Positions 40,893-53,266 of a DNA stretch of 64,000 nucleotides are shown here, piece after piece. Source of the DNA: Melitaea cinxia (lineage: Eukaryota; Arthropoda; Insecta; Lepidoptera; Nymphalidae). The notes under the pieces are model-generated. The model was not told the DNA's origin. It did no database searches and worked only from the letters and a program-made list of their open reading frames with translations. The stretch's first letter is position 1, and each line of letters begins with the position of its first letter. Position numbers and translations under genes: made by a program. The stretch spans positions 1,947,001 through 2,011,000 of the forward strand of contig NC_059401.1 in assembly GCF_905220565.1 (NCBI RefSeq), written 5' to 3'.

Positions 40893-41526
40893 TAATATTT
40901 AGTACCTAATACTTTTTTCTGTAAATTTTAAATTTGGAACGCAACGATAGATTAATTTTTCATCCCATGTTTATCGAACGTAACTTTGACATACATAATC
41001 GAGCCGAAGTTGAAAGTTTGTTCACATTTGCTAACCTCGTCAGGTACAAAATGGTCGATTAAATAAAATAAAAAAAAATGTTTTAGCACAGTATTTATAA
41101 TGAATGCTACCTAGCGCATACCTTGTCGCTCGGAGTTTATATAAATTATCCTTACACAATCTAAAGATTTATAAAAACTAGTTGTGACCCAGGGGTTCGA
41201 AATTCGATCATAATTAAAATTTTAAATTAAAAAAAAAACCAAAAAATAATGAAAATAAAGAACCTTTTTTTAAATTTTTTAATTTATCCAACTTTGACAA
41301 TCAACGAAAAAGATATAACAGATAAAATATACGCGTGTGTGTAATGTTTTTTTTTAAAAATTGATTTAGTATATTTTAATACATGATTTAAAAGAAATTA
41401 GCATTCTGCACTCCTTCTCTATATAAACTATAAATGTTAAAAATTTCACACGCCTCCGTCCGCGCAATTTTCGTTAAAAGGGGTACAAAGTTTTTGCTTC
41501 ACGTATTAATTATAGATATTTATTTT
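40893..41526. other. Unrecognised AT-rich sequence
   Basis: No feature supported. Confidence 0.45.
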
Positions 41527-41738
41527 CGCGCTGGTTGTCTGTCCTCGTGATTCTCTTTACCTTGCCTCAGACACCACGTTAATTTGCCAGTCTCGCTTCT
41601 TGTCATAAAAACTGATAGCGATCGTTACTCATAGTAGGTAATATATCCATCCGTGAACCGGAAGTGGAACAGCGTGGTGGAATAAGCTCTGATCCTTCTC
41701 CTACATGGGGAAAGAGGCCTATCGTCTGCTATAGGCTA
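41527..41738 (+). repeat. SINE family A, 5'-truncated and diverged
   Basis: TGATAGCGATCGTTACTCAT, AGCGTGGTGGAATAAGCTCT and TACATGGGGAAAGAGGCCTA match the 3' two-thirds of family A. The tRNA-like head is missing. Confidence 0.65.
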
Positions 41739-42204
41739 AATTGTGTTATAGTACAAATTAAATAGACGCTAAGAGACCGCGAAGGTTATATATAAAGTTT
41801 TATAACCAGAAATTGACAACATTCATCACTATAATTTGCTTGTTAATCGAACAAATGAGTTCGGAAATTAACCAAATAAGTCCATTGTTAGGCGAGGATT
41901 ATTGTATCGAAGTGGACGTGGAATGGGGTCAGCGACTCATAAATATTTCACTAGCGCTACGCTTCGATTTTTAACTTATCTGTAACGGATGTTTGATGAG
42001 ATCAAAATGGATATTGGAAATGTATGTCGACTTCGCTAAGGTTTTCTATCAGTTTTCCTATACTAATATTATAAAGATTACACACGGTATTCACTCTTAT
42101 ATGTCGGTAATACATTTAGTTACTAGGAGTTTGTGTGAATATGTATGTAATGTATATGATGTACACGTTTTTTAATAAATAAATAAAACAGAAAAATATA
42201 ATTT
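41739..42204. other. Unrecognised AT-rich sequence
   Basis: No feature supported. The 60-codon frame at 41993 is unconvincing. Confidence 0.45.
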
Positions 42205-42290
42205 ATCGACTAGTCTGTTGACGCAGTATGTATTGACTCCACTTTTCCTCCGGGGCTGTGGGTTCGATTCCCGCTCTGAATTTGATGATA
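42205..42290 (+). repeat. SINE family B, head only, diverged
   Basis: CTAGTCTGTTGACGCAGTAT (A box, decayed) and GTGGGTTCGATTCCCGCTCT (B box). The tail is not recognisable. Confidence 0.55.
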
Positions 42291-42855
42291 ACATATATTT
42301 TCTTATGCCCTTTGCAGACATTGATTTAATAAGCCCCCAACGAAGCACACCTTTATGCATATAAATATACGTCACAGAAAAAAAAAATTAAAGTTATAAT
42401 AATTTTGAACAGTTCAAGTAAAAACAAACTAGTTTTCTTTCAGTGAACTAGGTTTGTGTCAGGTGAACGAGTTACTATTTTTTTGCATCTAAAGTTAAAA
42501 TGACGCTAGCGTAAAACGCAAACCCAAGAGCAATCGTCGAAAAGCGAGTCATTCAAAATCTCGTCCCTTATTATGACCTAAAAAGATGGTGGTACATTCA
42601 TACTGTGACTCAGTTTACAAATGAAAAAATCATTTTCGAAATTCGTTGATGGTGACAGAAAAAAGAAGAAACCTGCATGTCTTTATATATATATTTAGTG
42701 GATATCCTCATAATTCTAATAAAATCAAAAACGACTATTCAAATAAGCTTCAATGTACCTTTGAATCGTTATTTTAATAGTAATAAAATAAACTTTACTG
42801 TACACCGCTCAAAAAATAATAATAACATAAAACAGTTATTTAAACATCGAGATAG
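42291..42855. other. Unrecognised AT-rich sequence with a LINE-tail-like piece
   Basis: Near 42735-42770, CTATTCAAATAAGCTTCAAT and TTTGAATCGT resemble 50870-50915. Confidence 0.4.
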
Positions 42856-42905
42856 TAATGTACAAAGGCGGTCTTATCGCTTAGTAACGATCTCTTCACA
42901 TTTTA
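42856..42905 (-). repeat. CR1/Jockey-like LINE 3' UTR fragment
   Basis: ATGTACAAAGGCGGTCTTATC and GCTTAGTAACGATCTCTTC match the 3' UTR of the LINE end at 7920-8255. Confidence 0.5.
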
Positions 42906-43287
42906 CAATTTATATATTAATTAATTATGGTTAGTAGAGAAGCTACCACTGATTTGGAATGTAGATTCTGCAGAGAAGAAACGGCAAGGAATTCCGCATT
43001 TACTCATTAAGAAATAACTCGATTTTAATATAAAAATTGCTAATATCTTGCCTGAAAGACAGATTCAGTAAATCCACGCATCTTTATCGTTTATGTAATC
43101 TAGCACCGAATAATAAGCCTAAGCGATTCGTTTCTTTTCAATTCAAACTTTTTACTCTTAGTTATAATATACGTTACGTATATTAACGTTGTTTTGCATT
43201 ACACAAAATTTCAAATATTTTTCTCAATTTGATCGCAACACCAACTGTCGGGAAAAACTGAAATTAAAATAGAATAATATTTAATAC
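42906..43287. other. Unrecognised AT-rich sequence
   Basis: No feature supported. TTCTGCAGAGAAGAAACGGC near 42967 has a match near 60672, so an old repeat may be present. Confidence 0.4.
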
Positions 43288-43592
43288 TAGCGACCCGCCT
43301 CGGCTTCGCACGGGTGCAATGCTGATACTAAATATACTACAGAATGTCTTTATTTGTAGTGTGAAGCTAGCTTATAGCATGGTTATTAACATAATAACAA
43401 CAACATTCAACTACTTATAAATGAAAAATTAGTTAAATAAATATTTTCCAGTGGACCAAATTGTGAATCTAAACCATCCTCGAATCCCCTTGAACTTACA
43501 CAAAAAATTTCATCAAAATCCGTCCAGCCGTCTAGGAGGAGTTCAGTGACATACACACGCACACAAAAAAAAAATATATATATATAAAGATT
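43288..43592 (+). repeat. Interspersed repeat, family H (ACTAGCGACCC head)
   Basis: Starts ACTAGCGACCCGCCTCGGCT and ends with TTTCATCAAAATCCGTCCAG and a TATATATA run. One clear copy. The head relates it to families E-G. A 78-codon minus frame is a shadow. Confidence 0.6.
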
Positions 43593-44084
43593 ATAAATGC
43601 GACGATAACAACTAGAATTACTAATTAAGACAAAAGAAGTCATATGGCAACATATACCTTATATTCTATAACTTTCACGTGATCAGGATAACGCTGTTAA
43701 AAAATAATGAGTGTCCATCTTCCACGTAAACGAAGTCGCGGGTACAACTAATCACGGACGATAAATATTAACGGTTAATAGATCTAACGTAAGCAAGCGT
43801 GTTACTTGATCCTTCTTTGTGTAGGTTGAAAGTTACAGAAGCTTAAGTGGTTTGACAAACAAATATTTGTTATTTCTTGTCATATTTCGAGGAACTTATT
43901 TTGTTCCCGTATTTTCGTTAAAATGGTGCAATTTAGAAAATACAGAATAAGCTCCGAGACGTGTGTTAAACTTAACATATATTATTTATGTATGTATATA
44001 TGTATGTATGGATGTTTGTATGTATGGATGTTTGTTTTTATATGTGCATGTATGTGTGTGTAGTTAAGTCTGTATGTATATATA
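43593..44084. other. Family E fragment and TATG-rich microsatellite
   Basis: 43712-43752 matches the family E end in reverse (CCACGTAAACGAAGTCGCGG). 43986-44065 is a degenerate (TATG)n run. The rest is AT-rich. Confidence 0.5.
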
Positions 44085-44406
44085 ACTGTAAGGTTACGGC
44101 AGTAAGGAATATAGCCACCCCCTCTTTTCCCGTGGGTGTGGTAAGAGGCGACTAAGGTATAACACAGTTCCACTATCACCTTGGAACTTAAAAACCCTAC
44201 CGATGGCGGGATAACCATCCAACAGCTGGCTTTGAAATACCCAGGCCAAAGACGGGCAGCAGCGTCTTCGGTGCGACAAAGCCAGCTCTGCGGTTACCAA
44301 CTCGCCTGCCCACCGTGGTGTCTATGGGCAAAATATACGAGTTCACGCCGTTTTTGGCGCGAACTTGAAAAGGTCTATGTCCAGCAGTGGACTGCGATAG
44401 GCTGAA
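44085..44406 (+). mobile_element. SINE family D, near full length
   Basis: From TTACGGCAGTAAGGAATATA to AGTGGACTGCGATAGGCTGA; the tail has become GTGTGT. The end encodes VYVQQWTAIG. Overlapping frames are shadows. Confidence 0.75.
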
Positions 44407-44485
44407 GCGTGTGTATTTTATATTTATAATTTTGAATGTATATATTACAGAACAAGTTTATAGCTTAATTATCTATAATATATAT

Positions 44486-47400
44486 ACACGCGAAAGGTCA
44501 TTCATCACGAAATCTCCGAAACTATAACACCTACAAACTTGAAATTTGGCAGGTAGGCTCCATATAAGACGTAGGCATCCGTTAAGAACGGATTTTACGA
44601 AACTCGACCCCTAAGGGGGTGAAATGGGGGTTGCAAGTTTGTATAAACGTCCTATGATTTTGAAGTAAGAGACTTGAAATTTAAAATGTGTGCTCTATAG
44701 ATGATGAGAAGGTGTTCAAATAATATATCTTTAGAAATCAACTCCCTTTTGGGGTTGAATCGGGGGATGGTAGGTTGACTCACTCATCACGAAATCTTCG
44801 AAACTATAACACCTACAAACTTGAAATTTGGCAAGAAGGCTCCTTATAGAGTGTAAACATCCGCTAAGAACGGATTTTACGAAATTCAACCCCTAAGGGG
44901 ATAAAACGGGGGTTGGAAGTTTGTATGAAAGTCCCATGATTTTGAAGTAAGAGACTTGAAATTTAAAATGTATGCCTTATAGATAATGAGAAGGTGTCCA
45001 AATAATCTATCTTTAGAAATCAACTCTCTTTTGGGGTTAAAACGGGGGATGGTAGGTTTACTCACTCACCACGAAATCTCCGAAACTATAACACCTAAAA
45101 ACTTGAAATTTGGCAGATAGACTCCTTATAGGGCGTAAACGTTCGCTAAGAACGGGTTTTACGAAATTCGACCCCTAAGAGGATAAAACGGGGGTTGGAA
45201 GTTTGTATGAAAGTCCTATGTTTTTGAAATAAGCTACTTGAAATTTAAAATGTATACTCTATAGGTGGTGAAGAGGTATCCAAATAATGTATCTTTAGAA
45301 ATAAATTCTCTTTTGGGGTTAAAACAGGGGATGGTACATTGACTCATTCATCACGAAATCTCCGAAACTATAACAGCTACAAATTTGACGTTTGATAGGT
45401 AGGTTCCTTATAGAGCGTAAACATCCGCTAAGAACAAATTTTATGAAACTCGACCCCTAAGGGGATAAAACGGGGGTTGAAAGTTTGTACGAAAGTCCTA
45501 TGTTTTTGAAGTAAGAGACTTGAAATTTAAAGTGTATGCTCTATAGATGGTGAGGAGGTGTTCAAATAATGTATATTTAGAAATCAACTCCTTTTTGGGG
45601 TTAAAACGGGGGTTCGTAGGTTGACTAGGTTGACTCACTGATCACGAAATCTCCGAAACTATAACACTTACAAACTTGAAATTTAGCGAGTAGGCTCCTT
45701 ATAGAGCGTAGACATCCGCTAAGAACGAATTTTACGAAACTCGACCCCTAAGAGAGTAAAACGGGGGTTGGAAGTTTGTATGAAAGTCCTATGTTTTTGA
45801 AGTAAGCTACTTGAAATTTAAAATGTATACTCTATAGATGGTGAAGAGGTATCCAAATAATGTATCTTTAGAAATAAATTCTCTTTTGGGGTTAAAACAG
45901 GGGATGGTAGATTGACTCATTCATCACGAAATCTCCGAAACTATAAGAGCTACAAATTTGATATTTGACAGGTAGGTTCCTTATAAGGCGTAGACATCTA
46001 CTAAGAACTGATTTTACGAAACTCGACCCTTAAAGGGATAAAACGGGGGTTGGAAGTTTGAATAATAAATAATAATTAATTAATAATAATATTTAGAAAT
46101 CAACTCCTTTTTGGGGTTAAAACGGGGGTTCGTAGGTTGACTCACTGATCACGAAATCTCCGAAACTATAACACTTACAAACTTGAAATTTAGCGGGTAG
46201 GCTTCTTATAGAGTGTAAACATCCGCTAAGAACGGATTTTACGAAATTCAACCCCTAAGGGGATAAAACGGGGGTTGGAAGTTTGTATGAAAGTCCCATG
46301 ATTTTGAAGTAAGAGACTTGAAATTTAAAATGTATGCCTTATAGATAATGAGAAGGTGTCCAAATAATCTATCTTTAGAAATCAACTCTCTTTTGGGGTT
46401 AAAACGGGGGATGGTAGGTTTACTCACTCACCACGAAATCTCCGAAACTATAACACCTAAAAACTTGAAATTTGGCAGATAGACTCCTTATAGGGCGTAA
46501 ACGTTCGCTAAGAACGGGTTTTACGAAATTCGACCCCTAAGAGGATAAAACGGGGGTTGGAAGTTTGTATGAAAGTCCTATGTTTTTGAAATAAGCTACT
46601 TGAAATTTAAAATGTATACTCTATAGGTGGTGAAGAGGTATCCAAATAATGTATCTTTAGAAATAAATTCTCTTTTGGGGTTAAAACAGGGGATGGTACA
46701 TTGACTCATTCATCACGAAATCTCCGAAACTATAACAGCTACAAATTTGACGTTTGATAGGTAGGTTCCTTATAGAGCGTAAACATCCGCTAAGAACAAA
46801 TTTTATGAAACTCGACCCCTAAGGGGATAAAACGGGGGTTGAAAGTTTGTACGAAAGTCCTATGTTTTTGAAGTAAGAGACTTGAAATTTAAAGTGTATG
46901 CTCTATAGATGGTGAGGAGATGTTCAAATAATGTATATTTAGAAATCAACTCCTTTTTGGGGTTAAAACGGGGGTTCGTAGGTTGACTAGGTTGACTCAC
47001 TGATCACGAAATCTCCGAAACTATAACACTTACAAACTTGAAATTTAGCGGGTAGGCTCCTTATAGAGCGTAGATATCCGCTAAGAACGAATTTTACGAA
47101 ACTCGACCCCTAAGAGAGTAAAACGGGGGTTGGAAGTTTGTATGAAAGTCCTATGTTTTTGAAGTAAGAGACTTGAAATTTAAAATGTATGCTCAATAGG
47201 TGATGCGAAAGTATACAAATAATGTATCTTTAAAAATAACCTCCCTTTTGGGGTTGAAACGAGGGATGGTAGATTGACTCACTCATCACGAAATCTCCGA
47301 AACTATAACAGCTACAAACTTGAAATTTATCAAGTAGACTCCTTATAAGGCGTAAACATCCGCTAAGAACTGATTTTACGAAACTCGACCCCTAAGAGGA

Positions 47401-48330
47401 TAAAACGGGGGTTGGAAGTTTGTATGAAAGTACTATGTTTTTGAAGTAAACGACTTGAAGTTTAAAATGTATGCTCTATAAATGGTGAGGAGGTGTCCAA
47501 ATAATGTATCTTTAGAAATCAACTCCTTTTTGGGGTTAACACGGGGGATGGTAGATTGACTCATTCATCACGAAATCTCCGAAACTATAACAGCTACAAA
47601 TTTGGCATTTGATAGGTAGGTTTCTTATAGGACTTAAACATCCGCTAAGAACAAATTTTACGAAACTCGACCCCTAAGGGGGTGAAATGGGGGTTGCAAG
47701 TTTGTATGAACGTACTATGATTTTGAAGTAAGAGACTCGAAATTTAAAATGTATGCTCCATAGATGGTGAGGAGGTCTCTAAACAATGTATCTTTAGAAA
47801 TCAACTCCCTTTCGGGGTTAAAACGGGGGATGGTACATTGACTCATTCATCACGAAATCCCCGAAACTATAACAGCTACAAATTTGATATTTGATAGGTA
47901 GGTTCCTTAAAGAGCGTAAACATCCGCTAAGAACAAATTTTACGAAACTCGACCCCTAAGGGGTAAGGGGTAAAACGGGGGTTGGAAATTTGTATGAAAG
48001 TCCTGTGTTTTTGAAGTAAGAGACTTGAAATTTAAAATGTGTGTATCCTCTATAGATGGTAAGAAGATGTCCAAATAATGCGTCGAAATATATATATAAA
48101 AGAGAAAGGTCAATGACTCACTCATCATGAAAACTCAAAAACCGTTGGATGGTCCATCCATCCAGAATGGACAAAGATGAAATTTAGCAGGGAGGTAGAT
48201 TATAGTTAGTAGACGTCCGCTAAGAACGGATTTTGCGATATTCCACCGCTAAGAGGGTTTAATTGGGGTTGATAGTTTGTATGAAACATATACAGCAGCT
48301 ATAAGTTCGCCTGATAGGTTATTTATACTG
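44486..48330. repeat. 282-bp tandem repeat array with 1362-bp higher-order repeat
   Basis: The marker CACGAAATCTCCGAAACTA recurs at 44506, 44788, 45070, 45352, 45643, 45924, 46150, 46432, 46714, 47005, 47287, 47569 and 47851, with a degenerate unit at about 48126. Spacing is 282 bp, with exceptions of 291 twice, 281 once and 226 once. Units 2-5 and 7-10 match one-to-one with an offset of exactly 1362 bp, near-identical from about 44843-45804 and 46205-47166. At 46060-46090 a simple (AATAAT)-like filler replaces part of a unit. No frame longer than chance. Confidence 0.95.
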
Positions 48331-48755
48331 CAGCCTGAAAATAAAACTAAAAATGTGATGTATAGAGAGGTTTTATAAAAATAACTATTAAATTATACTA
48401 AATTGTGCCTTTTAAAAAGTTACTCAGTGTGATAAGCATTTCAAGTGACTGAAATAAAAATAATAATTTGTGTTAAACATCTTGAATGCATATCTTCATA
48501 GCCACGCGGACGTAGTCGCGGGCAACAGTTAGCGTATTAAAAAACAAAGTCCCCAAAAGTGTATGTGATCGATTCCCTTAAAATCTACTGAACGGATTTT
48601 CATGCGGTTTCACCAATGGAGAGATGATAATAGCTTCAAGAGGAAGGTTTACGGAACGGCTAAGCCGATTTTGATGAAAGTTTGCCGGGAAAACTTTGTG
48701 ACACACTGATTTCAACGCGGGCGAAGCCGCGGGCACAGCTAGTAATTATTATTAA
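48331..48755 (-). repeat. Two ACTAGCTG-family ends, reversed
   Basis: CACGCGGACGTAGTCGCGGG..CAGTTAGC (about 48498-48535) closes the sequence behind the tandem array. A second unit, with AAAATCTACTGAACGGATTT and TTTGATGAAAGTTTGCCG, ends GCGGGCACAGCTAGTAATT (about 48540-48752). Each ends in the complement of the shared ACTAGCTG head. Confidence 0.5.
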
Positions 48756-48941
48756 CCTTTAGTTACTTTATCACTCTTGCCGGTAGCCGTATCCCGCGGT
48801 AACATCGTTTTCTCACCACCATGCGTAGACTGGTAGACATTTTTTATAGAGATAAATTCGCCCTTGCCAACATTATTAGTAATCATGATTTATAATTATG
48901 ATTTTTAAGTGCAATAAAGAATATATAATCTATATTATCTT
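48756..48941. other. Unrecognised sequence
   Basis: Short AT-rich gap with GTAGCCGTATCCCGCGG near 48783. Nothing supported. Confidence 0.4.
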
Positions 48942-49154
48942 ATATATAAAATTCTCGTGTCACAATATTACTTACAATATAAATCTCCTCCGAAACGACT
49001 GTACCGATTTTTATGAAATTTTGTGTGCATATCGGGTAGGTCTGAGAATCGGCCAACATCCATTTTTATTTATACCCCTAAGTTATAAGGGGGGAGGATT
49101 AAGGGGGTTAATAACATGTACGGCAAAACAACGTTTGCAGGGTCAGCTAGTTCT
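48942..49154 (-). repeat. Interspersed repeat, family F
   Basis: AAATTCTCGTGTCACAATAT to AACGTTTGCAGGGTCAGCTA. Full length, opposite to 53049. An 87-codon frame across it is a shadow. Confidence 0.75.
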
Positions 49155-50052
49155 GTTATAAGTTTATAAACTTCTAGACTCAACTGTCAATTGTCATTTG
49201 AAACTAACAAATTTAAACAAAAATACACAATAATTAAAAAAAAAAATCTTACCCCACATAATTTTTTTGTATATATATATATATATGTACATGTTGTTAA
49301 ATATTTCATTTTTATATGGAACACACTGCCACACACACAATCATAATAATTTTTACAAATATTACTATTACATTGACATACAAATCATTTATCAACACGC
49401 TCCCAAAAATACACTTACTCGAATACGAAGTCATTCATAAATAAAAACATAATCGTAAGCAATCAATAATACTTCTAATAAACTACGAGCTGCTTACAAA
49501 AGGGATGATCAAGCACCAACACATATTAAAAGGTTAAACAACAAATCATCAAATACTCACACGTACACAATCATAACACTTCATACATTCACACAAGCAC
49601 ACTTCTCCAAGAAACGAGGATCGCTAATAAAAGCCTTGTATTCAAGGTGGATATTGAGAGTCTAAGATCCGATGAGATAAACGTATAATACTTCTAACAA
49701 AGATTTGACCCTCAACGCCTGGCACCTCTTGTGTACGAGAGCACTTTTCTTCAACCCCGGCCTATTTTTTAATGCAATGAATTATTTATGTAACTTTACA
49801 CCCTATTGCGTTATGATAAGGTATATTTTTATTTGTGAATATTTATTTGAAGGCTAGCAAAAATTGTGTCAGCTATTTGATGGCCATTGATTTAACGAAA
49901 TAACAGTTTAGCTATAGACTTTTTGCGTCGTTCTTTTGTACAGAACTGAAAGACCTTCTACATACTTCACTTATTATAATTACGAGGAAAGTAAAGATGT
50001 GAACTAAGTAAGACTTTCCAGAAAGTACCAAAGTTGTAAGTAGAGATAAAAG
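49155..50052. other. Unrecognised AT-rich and CA-rich sequence
   Basis: CA-rich text at 49320-49600 resembles the stretch at 22560-22760 in style, not in detail. No frame supported. Confidence 0.35.
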
Positions 50053-50307
50053 GGCACATCAGGAAATTTCCTGCTCAAAATATGGAGCAGCCCGACTGGG
50101 GTAGTACCTCGACCTTACAGAAGATAACAGCTAAATAATATTGTTGTCAACCAGTGTTGTTTCTGTTGATGAGTAAGGTGACTAGAGCTCCTGGGGGAAT
50201 AGGGTTGGCAACGCGCTGGCTATGCTTCTGGTGTTGCAGACGTCTATAAGCTACGGTAATCGTTTACCATCAGGTGAGCCGTACGTTATTTGCCGACCTA
50301 GTTGTAT
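50053..50307 (-). repeat. Interspersed repeat, family C
   Basis: Reverse copy from AGGAAATTTCCTGCTCAAAA to CGTTATTTGCCGACCTAGTT; all blocks present. The 62-codon frame at 50274 is a shadow. Confidence 0.75.
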
Positions 50308-50606
50308 ATAAAAAAAGTAGAAATAAGAATAGTCAGGTCAGCGTTGTACATCTTAGCAGTTTGTTTCAGAATCGTGGATTGTTTAAAAAAACTACAGTAG
50401 CTTACACATTCCAAAAAGTTCTGGGAGTCTTACAGGATCATCATTTTTTTTATCAGTTTTAACAAATGTGCAATGGTTATTGAGACACAGTAACAGATGA
50501 TGCATAAGTAACAGCTTATAGTTAAGAAGGCGTTTTATTTACTACATAGTTTCTTTTTCATAGTTTTAGTAAGGTAAGCTTTTTCTTAAAATAATTATAT
50601 TCACTT
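50308..50606. other. Unrecognised AT-rich sequence
   Basis: Nothing supported. Confidence 0.4.
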
Positions 50607-50745
50607 GAGTCATTCGCAGTCCACTGCTGGACATTGGCCTCCACAAGTTTCCAAATATCCCTGTTTTCCGCAATCCTCATTAAGCTTCCATCGAGAGTCT
50701 TACGTAGATTGTCAGTCCAGCGGGTCGGAGGGCGTCACACTGCGT
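50607..50745 (-). pseudogene. RTE-type LINE C-terminus, 5'-truncated
   Basis: On the minus strand one frame reads PTRWTDNLRKTL, then RIAENRDIWKLVEANVQQW, matching the canonical C-terminal region of RTE-type LINE proteins (RW-TD-L, then EA-VQQWTA), from memory. It is uninterrupted for about 40 codons, then joins unrelated sequence. The stop is lost. Confidence 0.7.
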
Positions 50746-51508
50746 TTGCCAACACAAAATACTAATAATAATAACAATATTAATGAGAAATAATCCAACA
50801 TGAATAAAAAACGGTTACCTCAACGGACCCCATAACACACACAACACAAAATCAAAGTCAAACATAACTTTATTCAAATAGGCTTTAAAAGCACTTTCAA
50901 TCGTATCGTATCGTATATCGTAAAAGGTATTGAGCTGGTTCATTATGACTTATCTGATGATTATTTTTATGACAAAAAAACCGGGCAAAAAAGCTTTGCA
51001 TATTCTCCATATTACGTTACAGAAGATAAAAAATGAAAATTTATAGTTAAATATCATTTCCGAACGGAAATTGACTCAGCACCCATTAGCGATAATGAAT
51101 TACTGCATAACTTTGTTTAACCATAACGCAAGTACGGTCGTACTTTTATTTAAAACTATTACTATCTCGCCAAGATGACACCTTTACTGTATCTTTTTAA
51201 AATTAAAAATGTCTTTTAGAAAATTAATTTCAACGCCTTAAACTTTGTAAAGGACATCGTAAAACTAAAATTATTTTTTAAAATGTAAAACACTTTTGAT
51301 AAGGATGCTTATACAAAAGCTATTAAATTTAAAGAACGTTAAGATGAAAAATAAAAAACTAGCTTATTTGATTTTTGATTTATTCTTAAAAAAATTTAAA
51401 TATATTTTTATTATTAAAATGTATGTTATAAGAAGTAATATTTTATGTCTTGAAAAGAATTAAGTTAGAATTATTTATATACAAAGCAATTTAAAAATGG
51501 CTGATACG
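50746..51508. other. LINE/SINE tail-like piece and unrecognised sequence
   Basis: 50860-50935 (AAGTCAAACATAACTTTATTC, AATAGGCTTTAAAAGCACTT) resembles a common lepidopteran LINE 3' end, with TCGTATCGTATCGTATA repeats. The rest is AT-rich. Confidence 0.4.
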
Positions 51509-51705
51509 TGGGTCTCCCCACCGTGCCTCGGAGAGCATGTTAAGCTGTCGGTCCAGGTTGTTATCATAAATATCTGATAGCAATCGTATCTCATAGTAGG
51601 CAACATATCCGCCAACCCGTAGTGGAGCTGCATGGTGTATTATGTTCAAATCCTTCTCCTAAATACGGAAAGAGGCCTATGAATAGCGGTGGGATGTTAT
51701 GTTAG
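51509..51705 (+). repeat. SINE family A, 5'-truncated
   Basis: GTGGGTCTCCCCACCGTGCC, GAGAGCATGTTAAGCTGTCG, then TAGCGGTGGGATGTTATGTT. Head missing. Confidence 0.7.
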
Positions 51706-51982
51706 ATATAAAATAATTTTTATCCATTAAGTAGATGTATGAAGATCGTACCTAGTAACCTTAGACTATTATACGTTATATTCGATATATAAGAGATTAT
51801 AAAGACGAGACTCTACGCTAAATAAAATATTTATCCTTGATAATGTTAGGGATTTATTTGACTGTGGATGATTTCCATTAGACTCCATTATTATAAAATA
51901 TAAATATATTCAGGTAATACACGACGATGCTATTACTGTTGGTAAGTTATATATATATATATATATAGGTAGGTATATATCT
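51706..51982. other. AT-rich sequence with (TA)n
   Basis: (TA)n at about 51947-51967. Nothing else. Confidence 0.5.
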
Positions 51983-52245
51983 CGCTTCAGCCTGTAATCT
52001 TTCCCCATGTAGGAGAAGGATCAGAGCTTAATCCACCACGTTGCTTCATTGCGGCTTGGCGGATATATTCCCTACTATGAGTGACGATCGCTATTAGATG
52101 TACATGATAACAATCGGGACCGACGGCTTAACGTGCTCTCCGAGGCACGGTGGGGAGACCCACAAGGACTTCACAAACAACCAGACTACGGCAAACACCT
52201 GTATGGTGTCCCAACCCGCAACCGCCAACGCAACAGATACAATCC
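51983..52245 (-). repeat. SINE family A, internally shortened
   Basis: Reverse orientation, from GCTTCAGCCTGTAATCT to AACCGCCAACGCAACAG and AATCCATGGCTG. The part holding the B-box sequence is deleted. It lies about 280 bp from another copy in opposite orientation. The 63-codon plus frame is a shadow. Confidence 0.65.
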
Positions 52246-53048
52246 ATGGCTGATAATATACGTTATGGTGATATTTTTTAAATTTCTAGTAAAATACCTA
52301 ATTAAAATTTATATCCTATTATAAAGTTATAATATAAATGTACCGACTAGTGCGGTTACTACGAAAAATGTTTGTATTAAAATTATTATGTTTAATGAAG
52401 GTAACATAAAGTTCCTATATTTTAATATTATTAAATACTTAAATATTTATCAAGTTAATATAAAAAAAAATGTTATAAATATCGTTTTAAATCGTCCAAA
52501 ATTATACGTTTTCTGGTGTTAAAAATTAACTAAATTAAAAAAAATCTTATCTTTTTTACAAGTCTAAATTAAGCCTTTAATTACCAAGCAGATTAAGCGA
52601 GTACAAAATAAATTTGGATAACTAATTTAGAAAATTAATTAAGAACGACTGTTCAGATGAACGGGATTGTTTGAAATTCACAGGTTTAATTATGTTTAAA
52701 ATATAACTGGATGCTTATTAAACAATTTGTCACAAATATGAGATACGAAAACCCTGAACAACTTTCAAATGATTCTATTAAATTATTGTAATTAAATGGC
52801 GCCACTATCTCATCACAATCTTTATAAAATTTTAGCTTATGTAATAATTTGTCATCAAGACCTTCTTTTTGGCCAAAACCTTTCTATACCGGTATTCAGA
52901 CGCGATCTTATTCCTGCTACAATAGTTTTTTTAATATTGAAATCAATCAGACTGAAAACATTCCACTATTGGCACTTGCCTTCTTTTCATATAGAGGAAG
53001 GGTCAGCAGTAGAAAGCGTATTTAATTAGGCTCCAACCTTATATACAT
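52246..53048. other. Unrecognised AT-rich sequence
   Basis: A 77-codon frame at 52796-53029 has no context to support it. Nothing else recognised. Confidence 0.35.
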
Positions 53049-53266
53049 ATATACTAGCTGACCCGGCAAACGTTGTTTTGCCTTATATGTTATTAACCCC
53101 CTTAATCCCCCCCCCCAAGTAAATAATTAGTTAGGGATATGAAAAATAGGTGTTAGCCGATGCTCAGACCTACCCAATATGCACATAAAATTTCATAAAA
53201 ATCGGTCTCACCGTTTTAGAGGAGTATGGTAACTAACATTGTGACACGAGAATTTTATATATAAAA
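53049..53266 (+). repeat. Interspersed repeat, family F
   Basis: TACTAGCTGACCCGGCAAACG to GACACGAGAATTTTATATAT. Directly followed by a family G copy starting with the same head. Confidence 0.75.

Noticed and set aside
44486..48330. CRISPR-like or protein-coding tandem array
   Set aside because: Units are 282 bp with no spacer structure and no long frame. It is a eukaryotic minisatellite-like array.
52796..53029. 77-codon frame
   Set aside because: No splice or initiation context, AT-driven composition, no recognisable motif.
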